Translations under genes and position numbers: made by a program
In this document: positions 11,201-22,525 of the stretch, one piece after another
How positions within the stretch are numbered: the first letter of the stretch is position 1
Layout: every line of letters begins with the position of its first letter
Notes under the pieces: generated by a model
The model's database searches: none
Told to the model about the DNA's origin: nothing
The model's input: only the letters and a program-made list of their open reading frames with translations
NCBI GenBank assembly: GCA_036346225.1
Contig: JARFIW010001669.1
Coordinates: forward strand, 62,001 to 126,000
DNA length: 64,000 bases
Origin: Platerodrilus igneus
Lineage: Eukaryota; Arthropoda; Insecta; Coleoptera; Lycidae
Direction: 5' to 3'

Positions 11201-11277
11201 TAAAAACCTCCAGTGGTGTGTTACGACGAAGTGTTGTGAAGGTGTGTATGTTACCAGTGGAAATCAGTTGTACCTAA
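8272..11277 (+). CDS. BEL/Pao A pol: protease end, RT, RNase H, integrase
   Basis: This is the same register as gag and has no start of its own. Protease remnants end at ILIGSGLFFD, which is followed directly by ADIAKMYRQIL. That passes straight into the RT fingers/palm and skips a few hundred residues normally found there, which points to an in-frame internal deletion. The RT active site is YVDD near 8686. RNase H shows LHGFSDSSLNAYGA near 9200. Integrase has an H-x-H..C-x2-C zinc region (10160-10280), then VDYAGP, SDNATNFVGA and PHFGGIWESSVK carrying the DDE residues. A DUF5641 tail (FWTRWRSEYLHTL, PLGRI) closes the protein before TAA at 11275. With the deletion, activity in cis is doubtful. 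Confidence 0.85.
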   Translation, partial: NGAFTFKIPTLVINKITNIIPQYEINPEILNISSDIQLANNYFHEPPEVQILIGSGLFFDTADIAKMYRQILIAPNQRDLQRILWRENPADEIAIFQLQTVTYGMASSSYLTTRCLKEISIQCKTEYPRESRILELDTYVDDVITGASTQDELKLVRQNLTKVLKSYGFDLRKFTSNSPAVLSDIEETNPNVEFILTDRAHSKALGITWNSREDVFVFTSNIKSKPRQLTKRNLLSTISTIWDPLGLLGPMIITIKILLQRLWLQKTDWDDPVPHDIYRTWRNFIDNLSLIQSFKIPRQVTVREPCYLELHGFSDSSLNAYGATIYVRSIDSRGNMGSNLYCAKSRVTPLKAISLPRAELCGALMLARLAKRILAAIDLKFNKIFYYTDSTIVLCWLALEPRSLTTFVCNRVAEIQMSTNIENWHHISSADNPADLISRGVSPQELQGCKLWWHGPQFLTEPASNWPSNTHISNFTPQSATHDIPEFNARAFVLTSQETKPQQEFTFIKNMSNLSKLLNVTAYCLRFIKNCKEHANSRISGPLTPEEITYSKNLLIQSVQNAAFLDDIHYLKAHSRVKASSKLKALNPLLDKNGILRVGGRLMNSDLSSSAKHRVVLPKRHIFTDLIILNEHTRNLHAGSNATLSFVRQNFWPLNGKTAVKTILKKCVPCFRANPQPLINIMGDLPSSRVNMSHPFSVSGVDYAGPFLLKQAKYYNRRFSKAYVCVFVCMAVKAVHIELATELTTECFLSILRRFISRRGLCKEIYSDNATNFVGANSELRNIRDVVQQDIIQNFCSETKINWHFIPSKSPHFGGIWESSVKSIKSHLRRIVTDSNSLTYEEFYTLLVQIEGVLNSRPLCPLSNDPHDLEPLTPGHFLIGHPLNMFPDLNIQERPVNRLSRYQHVQYMLQHFWTRWRSEYLHTLQQRSKWQFAPASSELLGAMVLLKEDNVPPLRWPLGRITAVHTGRDGRVRVVSVKTSSGVLRRSVVKVCMLPVEISCT

Positions 11278-11499
11278 TAAGTTGATATTGTTGAAGTTCT
11301 ATGGCATTAGTATAGTTTAGTGATAAGGCATTTTGTGCCATTTGTTTTAGCAATGTTTGCTTCTCATTTATGTTGAACCTTAGGCCATCATCTGTAGATG
11401 GCATTTTATCTCATTTGTCTTTATCTTGCTTATTTTGTTTATCTTGAGTTACTAGAATACTTTGAAAGGTATCCCATAATACTTTCAAGGGGGGCGGTA
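11278..11499 (+). other. BEL/Pao A 3' untranslated region and polypurine tract
   Basis: A short non-coding stretch that ends in aaggggggcggta directly before the 3' LTR. This is the expected polypurine tract for plus-strand priming. Confidence 0.7.
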
Positions 11500-11535
11500 T
11501 GCTAAGGCGAATTTCTTATTATGATGTAAACCCGC
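11500..11535 (+). repeat. BEL/Pao A 3' LTR, part 1 (before insertion B)
   Basis: Starts TGCTAAGGCGAATTTC, matching the start of the 5' LTR with one change, and stops at the cccgc target site where element B enters. The LTR resumes at 18489. Confidence 0.9.
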
Positions 11536-11932
11536 TGTTACGTCATCATCGAACAATTCGGTATTTGTGACAATAAATACCATCAGTGCGTACATCCTAC
11601 AGTTTTTCAGTGAAACATTATATACCGACAGTGAAAGTGCGTGAAGACAGTCGCATCCGAACCCTTGCAAAAGACGGTCGTGTGAGAGCTTTTGAAAGCG
11701 ACATCGACGCCCAATCGTGCGTGTTTTCGGTTGTCCGTCAAAGGCTTTTGTTGTGAACGTTTATTGCCCACAGCGGCACAGGATAAAAGGTATTTATACC
11801 TTTTATTAAGTAGTTTGGTGTAGTTGTAGTTATTACATAACCGCTCCACCGCCAATCGTTATTGCTACAAAAAGCAATTAGTCCTTCCCTATAATAGCAT
11901 ATTTATATCATCTCCTTAATCCCAACAATCCA
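11536..11932 (+). repeat. BEL/Pao B, 5' LTR
   Basis: 397 bp, nearly identical to 18091-18488. It is followed at 11933 by ttggtcctataagtcgatcc, the probable primer-binding region, which shares the TTGGTCCT opening with element A. Confidence 0.92.
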
Positions 11933-12680
11933 TTGGTCCTATAAGTCGATCCGAATTCACCAGTCCTATGGTATACGCATGTCCTAAATTAAATATCACT
12001 TTGCATTTCAGCGAGCTTTTTAAGTAACTATTTTAGCTTTTAAATTTGTGTTCAAGCTCCATATGTAGCGGGTTAAAATATGTACAATATTAGCTACATA
12101 CTTTCGTTAAATTAAATAAGCGATTTCGCCGTTTAGTTACAAACAAATACTTTAGCATCAAATCTGTTAGTTTTCAGTTTTAAATTCATTTTAGCGGCAT
12201 AAAACACAAAGCAACCTGAAAATTATAGTTTGCTTTATACTTCTTAAATAAGAAAGGAAAGGGATTTGCTTTGTATTTAAAAGCCATTGCACGTTTTTGT
12301 ATTACACACAAACCTGCTCGGTTGTTAACCTAAAATATTTAATACATTTGCAGGGGATAAAGTTGTAAAGCTGAACCAATCTTGCAAACACGTTAAGCCG
12401 CAACGTTCCTGTGATCTTTTGATGTAAAGGCCGACCGTAATCGTAAGCTGTAAATCTTATCTAAACGCTTTGTTTGACAAACCGGTAGGTTTTCGACGTC
12501 TGGCATTAAAGACCACATTGCAGGCTAATAGTCATAAAACGTGATTTATTGGTTTATACGCTATTTGACATTTTTCGTGGCTTGAACAACAACCCATAAT
12601 ATTTTAATATTTCTCATCGCACATCTGACCGGTACCGTTTTACAACATTTTATTGTAGATCTTTCAAAATAACAGTCACT
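11933..12680 (+). other. BEL/Pao B leader, non-coding
   Basis: No sustained frame. It lies between the primer-binding region and the gag ATG at 12681. Confidence 0.55.
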
Positions 12681-14425
12681 ATGGCTCCGAAGAAGGCACA
12701 TGTAGTAGAACTAGAATTACTAAAAACACGTATTATAGAAATGTTTGAGCTTAGTAAGCTATACAAAGTGACCCAACTTTAAAAACGTTGTTCCTTATTC
12801 AAACAAGGGGCGTAAATGACCTTTACAGAAATTTCAATACAATTTTAGTTGCTGTCTTAGCCTCCTGTGACGAGGCAGAATTATTAAATTACAACGCCTT
12901 ACGGAAGGAAGTAGATTCCGCTTATTATTGCATACTGCTGCATCTCGAAACTATGCAAGAAATGAAAGCACCACAAATTACGCAAAATGCTCCAAGCAGC
13001 TCGGGATCAAAATTGTTACCGTTAAAGCTCCCACTTTTTAAGAATGAGGTAACTGAATTCTCATCTTTCATCGATTTATTTGACAGTCTGGTCTATAACA
13101 ACGCGTCGCTGTCCAATATCGAAAAGCTAAATTATCTTATCAGTTGCTGTACCGGGGAGTCTTTGAGAATCATTAAATCGGTACCCATTTCGGGAGATAA
13201 CTTTATTATTTCCTATAACGCTTTGCGTGAGCGATTTAGCAATCCGCATTTATTGGCAACTTTGCATTGGAAAGCAATGAAAGACTTTCCACCTTTAAAA
13301 TCAGAAGACCCTAAGAAACTTAGGGCACTTATTGATTGTTTTTCAGAGAACCTTGCTGTTCTAACTAACTTAAAGTTTCCTACTGAACATTGGAACTTTA
13401 TTCTAGTCGATTTTCTTTTAGAAAAGCTCAATCCGTTCACTAGAAAACGCTTCGAACTCCAATCGGATCCGAAGCAAATACCCAATTTCGAGGATTTGAG
13501 ATATTTTTTAACTCAACAATGTGCAGCGTTGGAAACCTTTTCTTCAACCGCACCTGTTTCTTATTCGACGACTGTCCATACATCTCACACATCAGTGCCT
13601 AAGAAATCCTCAGCGTTTCAATTTAAACCAAAAGTTTCTTCTAACGTAGTTTCACTGGACACACCAAGTAGCTCCAGTGACTCAAAGAATTCATTTTTGC
13701 ACCATTGTCCTTCTTGCAAAGGCAATCACTTAATTTACAGATGTCAATCGTTTCTAAAGAAAACTCCGACGGAACGTTTCGACATTGTCAAACGCTCACG
13801 CCTTTGTTTAAATTGCTTACGAACAGACCATGCGTCCATGCAATGCAAATCTTATAATTCCTGTCGAACTTGCGCCAAGCCGCATCATACCTTGCTACAT
13901 TTTGAACCGCAACCTGCTTCTAGCCGTTCAGCTGAACCGACCGCTACACACATGCATAAAAATGCCAATAGGACGCAGTCAGCCTCTCCTATTCCGGCAA
14001 ATGTTTTGTCTTCACAGACGAATTCAAATCTTGGGGTTACTGTCTTACTCTCCACTGCTGTTGTGGAAGTTCAAGATCGTTCTGGTAGATACAAACCGAT
14101 CAGGGTACTCTTAGATCCTGGCTCTCAAGCTAGCTTTATTCGAGACGATTGCGTGAGCAAACTTTGGCTTCCACGCATACGTTCTCAAGTTCCGATTTAT
14201 GGACTTGGGCAGACAACTTCAGCAGTCAATAGGGGTGCCGTTAGCTGCACCATTCGCTCTATTTTAGACTCTGAAAAATCTCTAGAAGTCACAACTTTTG
14301 TGCTTTCGTCAATATCTGGCAAATTACCTAGCGTTGAAGTTCCTAATAATTGGGAACACTTATGCGGCCTGCACCTTGCAGACCCGACCTGGAACTCCCC
14401 AGGAACCATTGACATGCTCCTTTGA
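12681..14425 (+). pseudogene. BEL/Pao B gag and protease, frame-broken
   Basis: ATG at 12681 (MAPKKAHVVELELL) opens a frame that hits TAA at 12780-12782. The register then shifts by one at the TTT run 12778-12780 and stays open to 14425. The gag core (LPLKLPLFKNEVTEFSSFID, TGESLRIIKS) matches the DUF1759 class. Knuckles CPSCKGNHLIYRC, CLNCLRTDHASMQC and CRTCAKPHH follow. The protease motif reads VLLDPGSQASFI, with P where S or T is usual. The TGA at 14423-14425 falls in the protease, where the family keeps a glycine codon (IDMLL then ADVY), and the same register continues downstream. Confidence 0.85.
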
Positions 14426-17400
14426 GCAGATGTTTATCCGTTCATCATCAATGGCGGTGTTATACATGGCAAATTTCTTCAGCCTGCCACCATAAATACA
14501 ATTTTTGGTTGGACTATCATTGGTCCCACAAAAAGCTTGCAGTCTGATACTGTCCAAGCATTTTTTACTTCTGTAGAAGATCCTATCGACCAGACCCTAA
14601 GGCGGTTTTGGGAGATACAAGAACTGCCATCCAAGCCTTATACTTCTCCGGAAGAAGAAAAGGCAGATTTGATTTTTGAAAACACGTTTTCTCGTGACCC
14701 TAGCGGTCATTTTATTGTTGCGTTACCGTTCAACGATACTTTGCCCGTTTTTGATAATTGCTTTGAGATGGCTAAAAAAAGACTATTCTCGTTGGAGCGC
14801 AAATTGCATGCTCAACCGGAGCTACGCGCCCAATACAACAATTTCATGCAGGACTATCTTGATGCGGGTCATATGGCATTACTCGATTCTCCGCCCGTTG
14901 GGAACGATAATTATTTTTTACCCCATCACCCTGTGTTTAAAGAAGAAGGTCATACTTCTAAAATTCGTGTGGTTTTGACGCCTCTGCAAAGGCTAAAAAC
15001 AACGTGTCACTTAATGACACTCAATTGGCTGGACCTAGTCTCCAAAATGACATTTCGTCAATCTTACTTAAATTTCGCTCTCATCGTTTCGTTTTTACTT
15101 GTGATGTTCGCCAAATGTATCGACAAATTTTGGTTACCGAAGAACATCGAAAGTTTCAGTTAATTGTTTGGCGGTTCTCCGCAGAAGAACCCATTCAGAC
15201 TTATCAGCTTAATACAGTGACCTATGGTATTAAGTCATCGCCTTATCTAGCATTAAAAACTCTTCAGCAATTAGCCATTGACGAAGGCAAAAGGTTTCCG
15301 TTAGCCGCTGAGGCTATACGGTCAAATCTATATATTGATGATTTCGTCGCCGGTGGAGATTCTATACAAACGGCCCGCGAAATTAAAGATCAACTTATCC
15401 GACTTTTACATTCGGCTGGGTTTGAACTTCGAAAATGGAGTTCTAATTCAATTTCTATTTTGGAAGGCATTCCGTCAGATTTTTGCCAATATACTTCTCT
15501 CGATTTCGATTCTGACGAATCAATAAAAATATTAGGTCTTCAATGGTCACCTACAGAAGATATTTTCTCATTTCGGGTTAAACCATTAAACCCAATATGT
15601 ACAAAGCGCAACATACTTTCACAAGTTGCCAGAATATATGATCCATTAGGGTTTTAGCCCCACTAACACTTTTGCAAAACGCCTAATCCAGCATCTGTGG
15701 ATGTTAGGTTTGAATTGGGATGACATCCCACCAGCAGACATTTCGTCTCAATGGCAGCAGTATCAAGAAGAGTTGCCGTTATTATCGTCATTAAAGTTAC
15801 CACGTTGTTTACCCCCTTCGGATCCTTTTACTTGTCATTTGCATGGGTTTTGCGATGCTAGCGAGGTAGGGTATGCAGCGGTAGTGTATTTCAGTTTATA
15901 AATCAAACTACTGGAGAAATAACTGTACAATTTGTAACCGCTAAAACAAAAGTAGCTCCAATTAAGCGCATTTCAATTCCACGTTTGGAATTATGTGCCG
16001 CCGTTTTATTAACCGATTTACTTTCTTTTACCATTCGGTCTTATCAAGGCTTGATTGACATCTCCGATGTTTCAGCGTGGAGTGATTCTACGGTCGCTCT
16101 CACTTGGATACGTTCTCCACCTTTTCGTTGGAAAACTTTTGTGGCAAACCGTGTTAGCCACATTCAAGAAATCATTGCACCTAGCCGATGGTTTTATATT
16201 AAATCTTCGCATAATCCGGCTGATCCTGCATCTCGGGGATTAATGCCAAGCGCGGTTATTTCATGTTCGCTATGGTGGGCGGGGCCTGAATGGCTTCACT
16301 ACCCTAGTGACTCGTGGCCGCCTCAACCAACATTGTCAACCTCAATTGCTGAGGTAACTACGGAAAAGAAGATCCTAACATTTGTCGCTCAAACAGATCC
16401 AAACGTCATTGACACTTTACTAAGTCGTTTTTCATCGTTATATAAAATCCAAGGCATCGTGGCTTACATTTATAGATTTTCTAAACCCATGGCTCAACGT
16501 CATACGGGTCCCTTAACAGACATTGAATTACACAATGCTCTCATGATTATCGTTCGGCATGTACAAAATGTTACATTTTCAAAGGAAATAGCTTCGATCA
16601 AGGCAAACCGTAAATTACCTAAAAGCTTGTGAAAACTTTCTCCATTTGTTGATCCACAAAATATCTTAAGAGTAGGTGGGCGCTTGACACATTCTTCGCT
16701 TTCCTATTTCGAAAAGTTTCCTGCGTTATTGCCCCAGCGGCACCGATTAACCGAACTTATCATTCGGTCAACTCATGAAAGGTATTGCCATCCCGGTGTT
16801 AATACCACAGCGTATCTTATCCAACAGAATTTCTGGATCCTCTCTATTAAAAATTCAATCAGAAATTATTTATCATCCTGTCATAGATGTTTTCGTACCA
16901 AACCGGTCCTGGTAACTCCTCCTATGGGAGACCTACCGGCAGCACGTATTACCCAAATCAAACCGTTCAGTATTGTGGGTGTTGATTTTGCTGGCCCTCT
17001 TTTAATAAAGGCTAACCGCCTACGAGGCTCTAAAACTCTTAAGGCCTATATTTGTATTTTTGTTTGTTTTGCCACTAAGGCAGCACATATTGAACTTGTG
17101 TCGGATTTGTCGGCAGACGCGTTTCTTGCCGCTTTACGACGATTTATAGCACGGCGAGGACGCTATTCTCAAATATTTAGCGATTGCGGTACTAATTTTG
17201 TAGGTGCCTATCGTCAGCTTATGAGTTATCTGCATAGTGCAGTAACCTCAGAAAAGATAAAGTGGTCGTTTAATCCACCTAGCGCCCCTCACTTCGGTGG
17301 CTTGTGGGAAAGCGGTGTTAAGTCGGTAAAGACACACCTAGCTCGCGTAATCGGCGAACAAAAACTTACCTTTGAGGAACTTTACACAGTTCTTACACAA

Positions 17401-17850
17401 ATTGAATCTGTTCTAAATTCAAGGCCACTCTGCGCTTTGAGTTCGGATCCAAATGACTTGCGTTGCCTAACACCAGGTCATTTCCTAACTATGGAGCCTC
17501 TTTCTGCACCACCAGATGAGGACCATTCAACCAACGTTTTACCATTAAAAAGCAGGTGGAAACTCCTGCAAAAACTCCACCAAGACTTTTGGGCTCGCTG
17601 GAGCCATGAGTACTTCCATACTCTGAATCAAAAGGTTAAATGGCACTCTAAGGTAGGTGTCCGACAAGTTGAAAAGGACACTATTGTCCTCATCAAGGAC
17701 GACCAGCTTTCTCCACTTCAATGGAAGTTTGGTCGTATTATTAATACCTTTCCCGGTGCGGACGGTATTATACGTGTCGCTGAAATCAAAACGGCACATG
17801 GCACACTAAAACGACCTTTGGTCAAACTAGCGCCGCTACAGGTATTTTAA
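14426..17850 (+). pseudogene. BEL/Pao B pol: RT, RNase H, integrase, frame-broken
   Basis: All pol domains are present in order but in four registers. The linker and RT N-terminus lie at 14426-14975. RT follows from about 14977 to 15655, with DVRQMYRQIL and YIDD. RNase H lies at about 15700-16250, with LHGFCDASEVGYAAV. Integrase is at about 16680-17500, with an HHCC zinc region, VDFAGP, SDCGTNFVGA and APHFGGLWESGVKS. A DUF5641 tail ends at a TAA after 17847. Register losses of one base fall at T runs 14973-14976, 15652-15655, 15670-15673 and 15895-15897. A TGA interrupts at 16630-16632. Compared with element A, the region between protease and RT is retained here. The lesions may be assembly errors in a young repeat. 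Confidence 0.85.
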
Positions 17851-18090
17851 TTTTATTTTTATGTTTAGATGTATATACACATTTCTTACATGTATAGTAG
17901 TATATTATTTTTACATATTTGCTTATTTACATATAAATTTTTATTTTTGCATAGTTGGTAATATCGCTCGCTGTAGTGTACCACCCTATCTTTCGTTACC
18001 TGTTTTCCTAGCAAGGTCAAATCCCATGTGATTTCCTTCACCCAACCTACTTCCCTCCTTTTCAAAATTATATGAATTTGGTGGGCGGTA
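17851..18090 (+). other. BEL/Pao B 3' untranslated region and polypurine tract
   Basis: A non-coding stretch that ends in ggtgggcggta just before the 3' LTR. It parallels the aaggggggcggta tract of element A. Confidence 0.7.
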
Positions 18091-18488
18091 TGTTACGTCA
18101 TCATCGAACAATTCGGTATTTGTGACAATAAATACCATCAGTGCGTACATCCTACAGTTTTTCAGTGAAACATTATATACCGACAGTGAAAGTGCGTGAA
18201 GACAGTCGCATCCGAACCCTTGCAAAAGACGGTCGTGTGAGAGCTTTTGAAAGCGACATCGACGCCCAATCGTGCGTGTTTTCGGTTGTCCGTCAAAGGC
18301 TTTTGTTGTGAACGTTTATTGCCCACAGCGGCACAGGATAAAAGGTATTTATACCCTTTTATTAAGTAGTTTGGTGTAGTTGTAGTTATTACATAACCGC
18401 TCCACCGCCAATCGTTATTGCTACAAAAAGCAATTGGTCCTTCCCTATAATAGCATATTTATATCATCTCCTTAATCCCAACAATCCA
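18091..18488 (+). repeat. BEL/Pao B, 3' LTR
   Basis: 398 bp, nearly identical to 11536-11932. It ends CAACAATCCA at the cccgc duplication. Confidence 0.92.
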
Positions 18489-18908
18489 CCCGCCTTTAGT
18501 TATTGTTAAGTCGTATTTCTTTATGATGTAAACCCGCCTTTAGTTATAGTGAACGAGGGGTTTGCATCCCTTCCTAACTTGTTAGGACCAGTAGTCGTCA
18601 GGCACTCGTATGATAAGCTGCGCGCTCCTAATATTGATGCACCCTAGCGTGCTTTATCGATATTTAACACAAGATTTATGTAATCCGCGATTCCTTATTA
18701 TACGTTATATATTTGTTTTGTGTGCTACAATGTTAGTTATTTTACCCGTAAATAAAGGCATAAAATTAGCCGCACATTTCTTTATTTGGAAGTGATATCC
18801 TACCAGTGCGATACCAAGCAAACCTTTTGTACTTGGTCCACTACAAAAAGGGTCTCCAACCAAGGCTGAAGAACCATATCAGAGGCCTAAGGAGCCCCCT
18901 CGCCTACA
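18489..18908 (+). repeat. BEL/Pao A 3' LTR, part 2 (after insertion B)
   Basis: Resumes at the duplicated cccgc and runs to CTACA at 18908, matching 5477-5882 of the 5' LTR closely. It keeps the terminal tcgcctac that the 5' LTR lacks. Confidence 0.9.
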
Positions 18909-20088
18909 CAAAGTTTATTGTGAGTAGACCAATTCTGAGCTAGGGTTAAGGATTTGGTACTTTCTTGTAAAAGCTGTGATAAATTATCCCCCTGATAATG
19001 CAAAGTCGTATCATCTGCATAAAGAATAAGGTTAGAATCGCATAAGAATGTTGGTAAATCATTGATGAAACATAGGAACAGCAGAGGTCGCAATATGGAA
19101 CCTTGGGGTACACCTGTCGGGACATTAACTAGAGAAGAAAAATTATCTTTGTAATGCACTAATTGAGACCTATCGTGTAAATACGATTTAATAAGCATGA
19201 TACAACTTTCATCACAGTTCAGGGCATACAACTTATTAATTAGTACATGGTGGTCAACAAAATCGAACGCTTTGCTAAAATCTATGAAATCGGCCAAAAG
19301 GTATTGACCTTTTTCAAATGACTGAGAAATTTTTTCGACAAGATTAATAATTGCATGAGTGGTAGAGAGATTTTTCCGAAAACCAAATTGGTGGGTAGTT
19401 AGAAGTTGATGTTCCTCAAGAAAAGATACCAATTGATCTTTTAACACAGTTTCCAAAATTTTTGAAATAATAGGTAACAATGAAATCGGTCTGTAGTTTT
19501 CAATCAATGAGGTGGTACTTTTTTATGAACTGGGACAACCTTTGCTTGTTTCAGAACATCTGGAAATATGGAATCCTTAATGCAGAAGTTTATGAGCTTT
19601 GTTAACGGTATAACTATGGTATTAGATATAATCTTTATGAGTGCACTATTCAAGTCAAAGAGATCTCTGGAGTTTGTATTCTTTAAAGTTGTAATTAGAT
19701 CTCTGACATGATTATACGAAACTTCTTTAAATTGAAATTTATTTTTGTCATTAACAGATACAACAGAAGGAGAAACTGGTACACCCCTATCACAAATATT
19801 TAAAGTTTGTACAACTTTATTTACAGATCCAATAAAATAGTTATTAAATTCAGTAGCGGTAAAGTTTGTATCAACATCATTTGTATATAATTTTCTGTGT
19901 GAATTAATTAATTTCCATTTTAGTCGATTATTATTCCCAGCTTTACGTAGAAAATTGTCGTATGCTTGACGTTTAGCTTCCTTCAAAGCAAATTTATAAT
20001 TGTATCTTAATTTCTTTAAATATGATTTCAGATTATTACTAGGTTGTGCCTTGTGCATTTCAAGAAAGAATATATAATTTTCCCGCAT
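18909..20088 (-). pseudogene. LINE ORF2 reverse transcriptase
   Basis: In LINE sense this follows the endonuclease. NYKFALKEAKRQAYDNFLRK and a linker lead to VVPVHKK. A one-base register loss near 19519-19524 follows, then IENYRPISLLPIISKILE, DFIDFSKAFDFVDHHVLI (motif A), GVPQGSILRPLLFLCFINDL (motif B, with R in the usual ILGP position) and ILYADDTTL (motif C, active-site ADD). The frame is cut at the BEL/Pao A insertion after NKLC and resumes at 5441. With the breaks at 19.5 kb and the insertion, no functional protein is expected. Confidence 0.88.
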
Positions 20089-20112
20089 TACCGCGAAATC
20101 ATTAGTGAACCA

Positions 20113-21033
20113 TTAAATTTTTTTAGAGTGAGAACCTGTCGTAACTTTAGAAATTTTTTTAGGAAAACAAATTGTAACTGCACTCATTAGACTAGTTAAC
20201 AAAATATTAAACTTTTCATGAACATTTAAATTGTCGTCATCAATAAAGTTCCAATTCAGTGATTCTACGTGTTTGTAAAATTTGAATTTACCATACCTAG
20301 TAAAAGGTTGAGAAAGCTTGGTCTGTTCCTTCAAGTTGTAATTATCAGTGAACTTGCATTGCATGTACAACCCATAATGATCTGAAAGCCCCGTATTCAG
20401 AACCCGGAATGTAGAATTAGATAAGTTAGTAAAAATATTGTCAATACAATTTTTATAGCGTGTAGGAGCCATATTTAGAGGATGGAGCCCATGAGCAGCA
20501 AAAAAGTCAATTAGACCATGAGCATCGTTATCATTTGAACCAAAGCGAACGTTAAAGTCTCCACAGACAATTATATTACTTTGATGACAGATTTCATTAA
20601 AAACCCTATCAAAAATTTGGTAAAAAATGGTTAAGGACCCCTTATTAGGAGATCTATAAACAGTGATTATATTTAAATTAAAACTTTCGAGATAAACAGA
20701 TGCCAATTCAGCATGTAATTCAAGTGCGCACATATTGACCCTATCAAGTTTTTTTGGCTTGTATTTCCTATTGACTTCACCCAAAATCGCAACTCCACCC
20801 CCCACATGTTTAGTTCTAGAGAAGGCTGAAATAGGGACTAAGTTATTAACTTTCAAATACTGTAGTCGAGCCTCATTTATGTATACTTCATTTAAGCATA
20901 AAAAATTACACAGTATATTTTCCGCAATTAAAAATGCCTCCAATTCATTTACTTTTTTGTTAATAGAATGAATATTTAAAACAAAAAATATTAAGAGATT
21001 TGCCTTTTCCAGATGTATTAAAACAGATATCAT
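20113..21033 (-). pseudogene. LINE ORF2 endonuclease domain
   Basis: This is an AP-type endonuclease, the N-terminal part of ORF2, which nicks target DNA to prime reverse transcription. Seen in order: NIHSINKKVNELEAFL, LCLNEVYI (catalytic E), GGGVAIL, VYRSPNKGS, VCGDFNVRFG (catalytic D and N), PTRYKNCIDNIFTN and LSDHYG (catalytic D and H). The frame ends at TAA at 20113-20115. It is in the same register as the RT segment that begins at 20088, so a single nonsense codon separates the two domains. Confidence 0.85.
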
Positions 21034-21059
21034 CAGGTATATTATCTAATTTGTCATTA

Positions 21060-22525
21060 TTATTTAAAAACCCTATTTTTAACTTTAAAACTAGGTTGTA
21101 CAGTTTTCAAATGCTTGATTTGAGATAGAATATTCACTTCACTGGAATTTGTGTCAGCACATGAATTTACATGCTCAAATTTCAGCCCCAGTACAGAAGA
21201 AAAAATATTCAGTAATTTTAATTTACCCTTTCTATTCAGATGCAGCCCATGGCATGTGTAGTCATTTCTATTTAAGGAAATTGTTAAGTCGATTAATTTT
21301 GGTTTTCCAAGAGCTGACCTATTCATGTCCAGTACAGTACATAAAGATGAATTAACTTTGAAGATTGCCTTGTTATAATTACTGTTATCAAAGCGATAAG
21401 GAATTGAACATATATGCACATTTGTGTAATTGCAGACTTCTGAAAGCTTATCCAGAACAGATGTTGTGTATGGTGATTGTGCATAAAAATCAATATCATT
21501 AGTACCTCCAAGAATTATTACATGATCTAGTTTTGTAAAGCCATTAGAGATGTTAGAAATATCACAAATTAAATCAGCTAATTTTGCACCTGGTTTAACT
21601 ATACTAAGAACTTCAGGCTTTTGGGTAAAGTTATTATTCAGAAGACTTGACAATCCTCTTCCATGGCTATCAGATAATATTAATACTTTAGATGATTTTA
21701 AATATGTTACATTGCCATAAGGATTTGTGCATTTTTTGGAATTTTGAGGAGTAAAACACGTTTGTACAGCTACATTATAATTTACATTGGTCGAAAAAAT
21801 ATTCTCAGGCAGAGCAGCTGGTTTAGACAGATTGCATTGCACAGGTTTGTCAAAAAAATCAATTTTGGAATCACTATTTTTAAAAAGTGGCGGGTGGCCA
21901 CACATGATTTCAAACCATTGGTCTGTAAATGTCTCATCCAGAGTAGTTTTACTGTCAACATTAAATGTATTTTTAATACAATGATTTACCGCTAAAGGCT
22001 CGGTCTGTGTTTCTTTTATAGCCAATTCTATGTCAGTAAATTTCTTAAGGTGATTTTCAGACTTTTAATTTTATTGTTAGCAGCTTCTAACATGACCTGT
22101 AAAGATTCTTCATTAGCAGTAGCTGCAGTAAGAAGGAATTTATAATCATCCTTGAGTTTGGCTATATGATTATCTTTAAGTTTATTATCTTGAACTATAT
22201 TATCTAGCCGACCTTCTAAATAAGCAATTGTTTCATCTAGACCATTATCTGATTGAAAACACATGTCACTATCACAACTTTTACAAATAACCTTATTATT
22301 CTTTAATAAAATAAAATCACTCTTCTTTCTTAATAGACAACTAACATGATAACTATCACAACATTTTACACAAATGTAATGGCTTAACTTCTTACAACAT
22401 TTAAAATTAAAGGAGCTTACATCACAGTGTGTTAACTGGTCAGCCATCTTGGGTCTATTTGATGCAGAAAAATATATGACGTCAGTAACACCTGTTGACG
22501 TTACTGACGATTCATAATGAACCAC
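21060..22525 (-). pseudogene. LINE ORF1: PHD-type finger plus SGNH-hydrolase-like domain
   Basis: In LINE sense the first part (22525-22028) carries a Cys/His-rich finger of PHD type (CCKKLSHYICVKCCDSYHV, then CKSC) and a short coiled-coil-like tail. The second part (22025-21060) has VLILSDSHGRGLSSLL, the GDSH-like nucleophile block, and VIILGGTNDID, the G-x-N-D block of SGNH esterases. The two parts are one base out of register at the TTTT run 22054-22057 (an A run in sense). ORF1 was therefore probably a single protein of about 490 residues. PHD plus esterase in ORF1 is known in CR1-group LINEs. The esterase role in retrotransposition is not settled. Confidence 0.8.

Larger units (their letters stand above)
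11536..18488 (+). mobile_element. BEL/Pao retrotransposon B, inserted in the 3' LTR of A
   Basis: About 6.95 kb, bounded by LTRs that start TGTTACGTCATC and end CAACAATCCA. It is flanked by the 5-bp duplication cccgc (11531-11535 and 18489-18493). The two LTRs differ by about one substitution and one single-base indel over roughly 398 bp, so insertion is recent. Despite that, the coding region shows five single-base register losses, each at a T run, plus two TGA codons. Gag, protease, RT, RNase H, integrase and DUF5641 are all recognisable in order. Confidence 0.9.
5442..18908 (+). mobile_element. BEL/Pao retrotransposon A, interrupted by element B
   Basis: The element begins TGTTAAGG at 5442 and ends CTACA at 18908, with a 5-bp target-site duplication caaag at 5437-5441 and 18909-18913. 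It carries a gag-pol frame of the BEL/Pao order (gag, protease, RT, RNase H, integrase). Element B lies within its 3' LTR. Without B and the copied cccgc, A is about 6.5 kb. The gag-pol frame stays in one register from 6694 to 11277, broken only by one TAA and an internal deletion between protease and RT. Confidence 0.85.

Noticed and set aside
22478..22520. gtcagtaac / gttactgac inverted repeat at the LINE 5' end
   Set aside because: Short and inside the start of ORF1. No second instance or partner supports a function.
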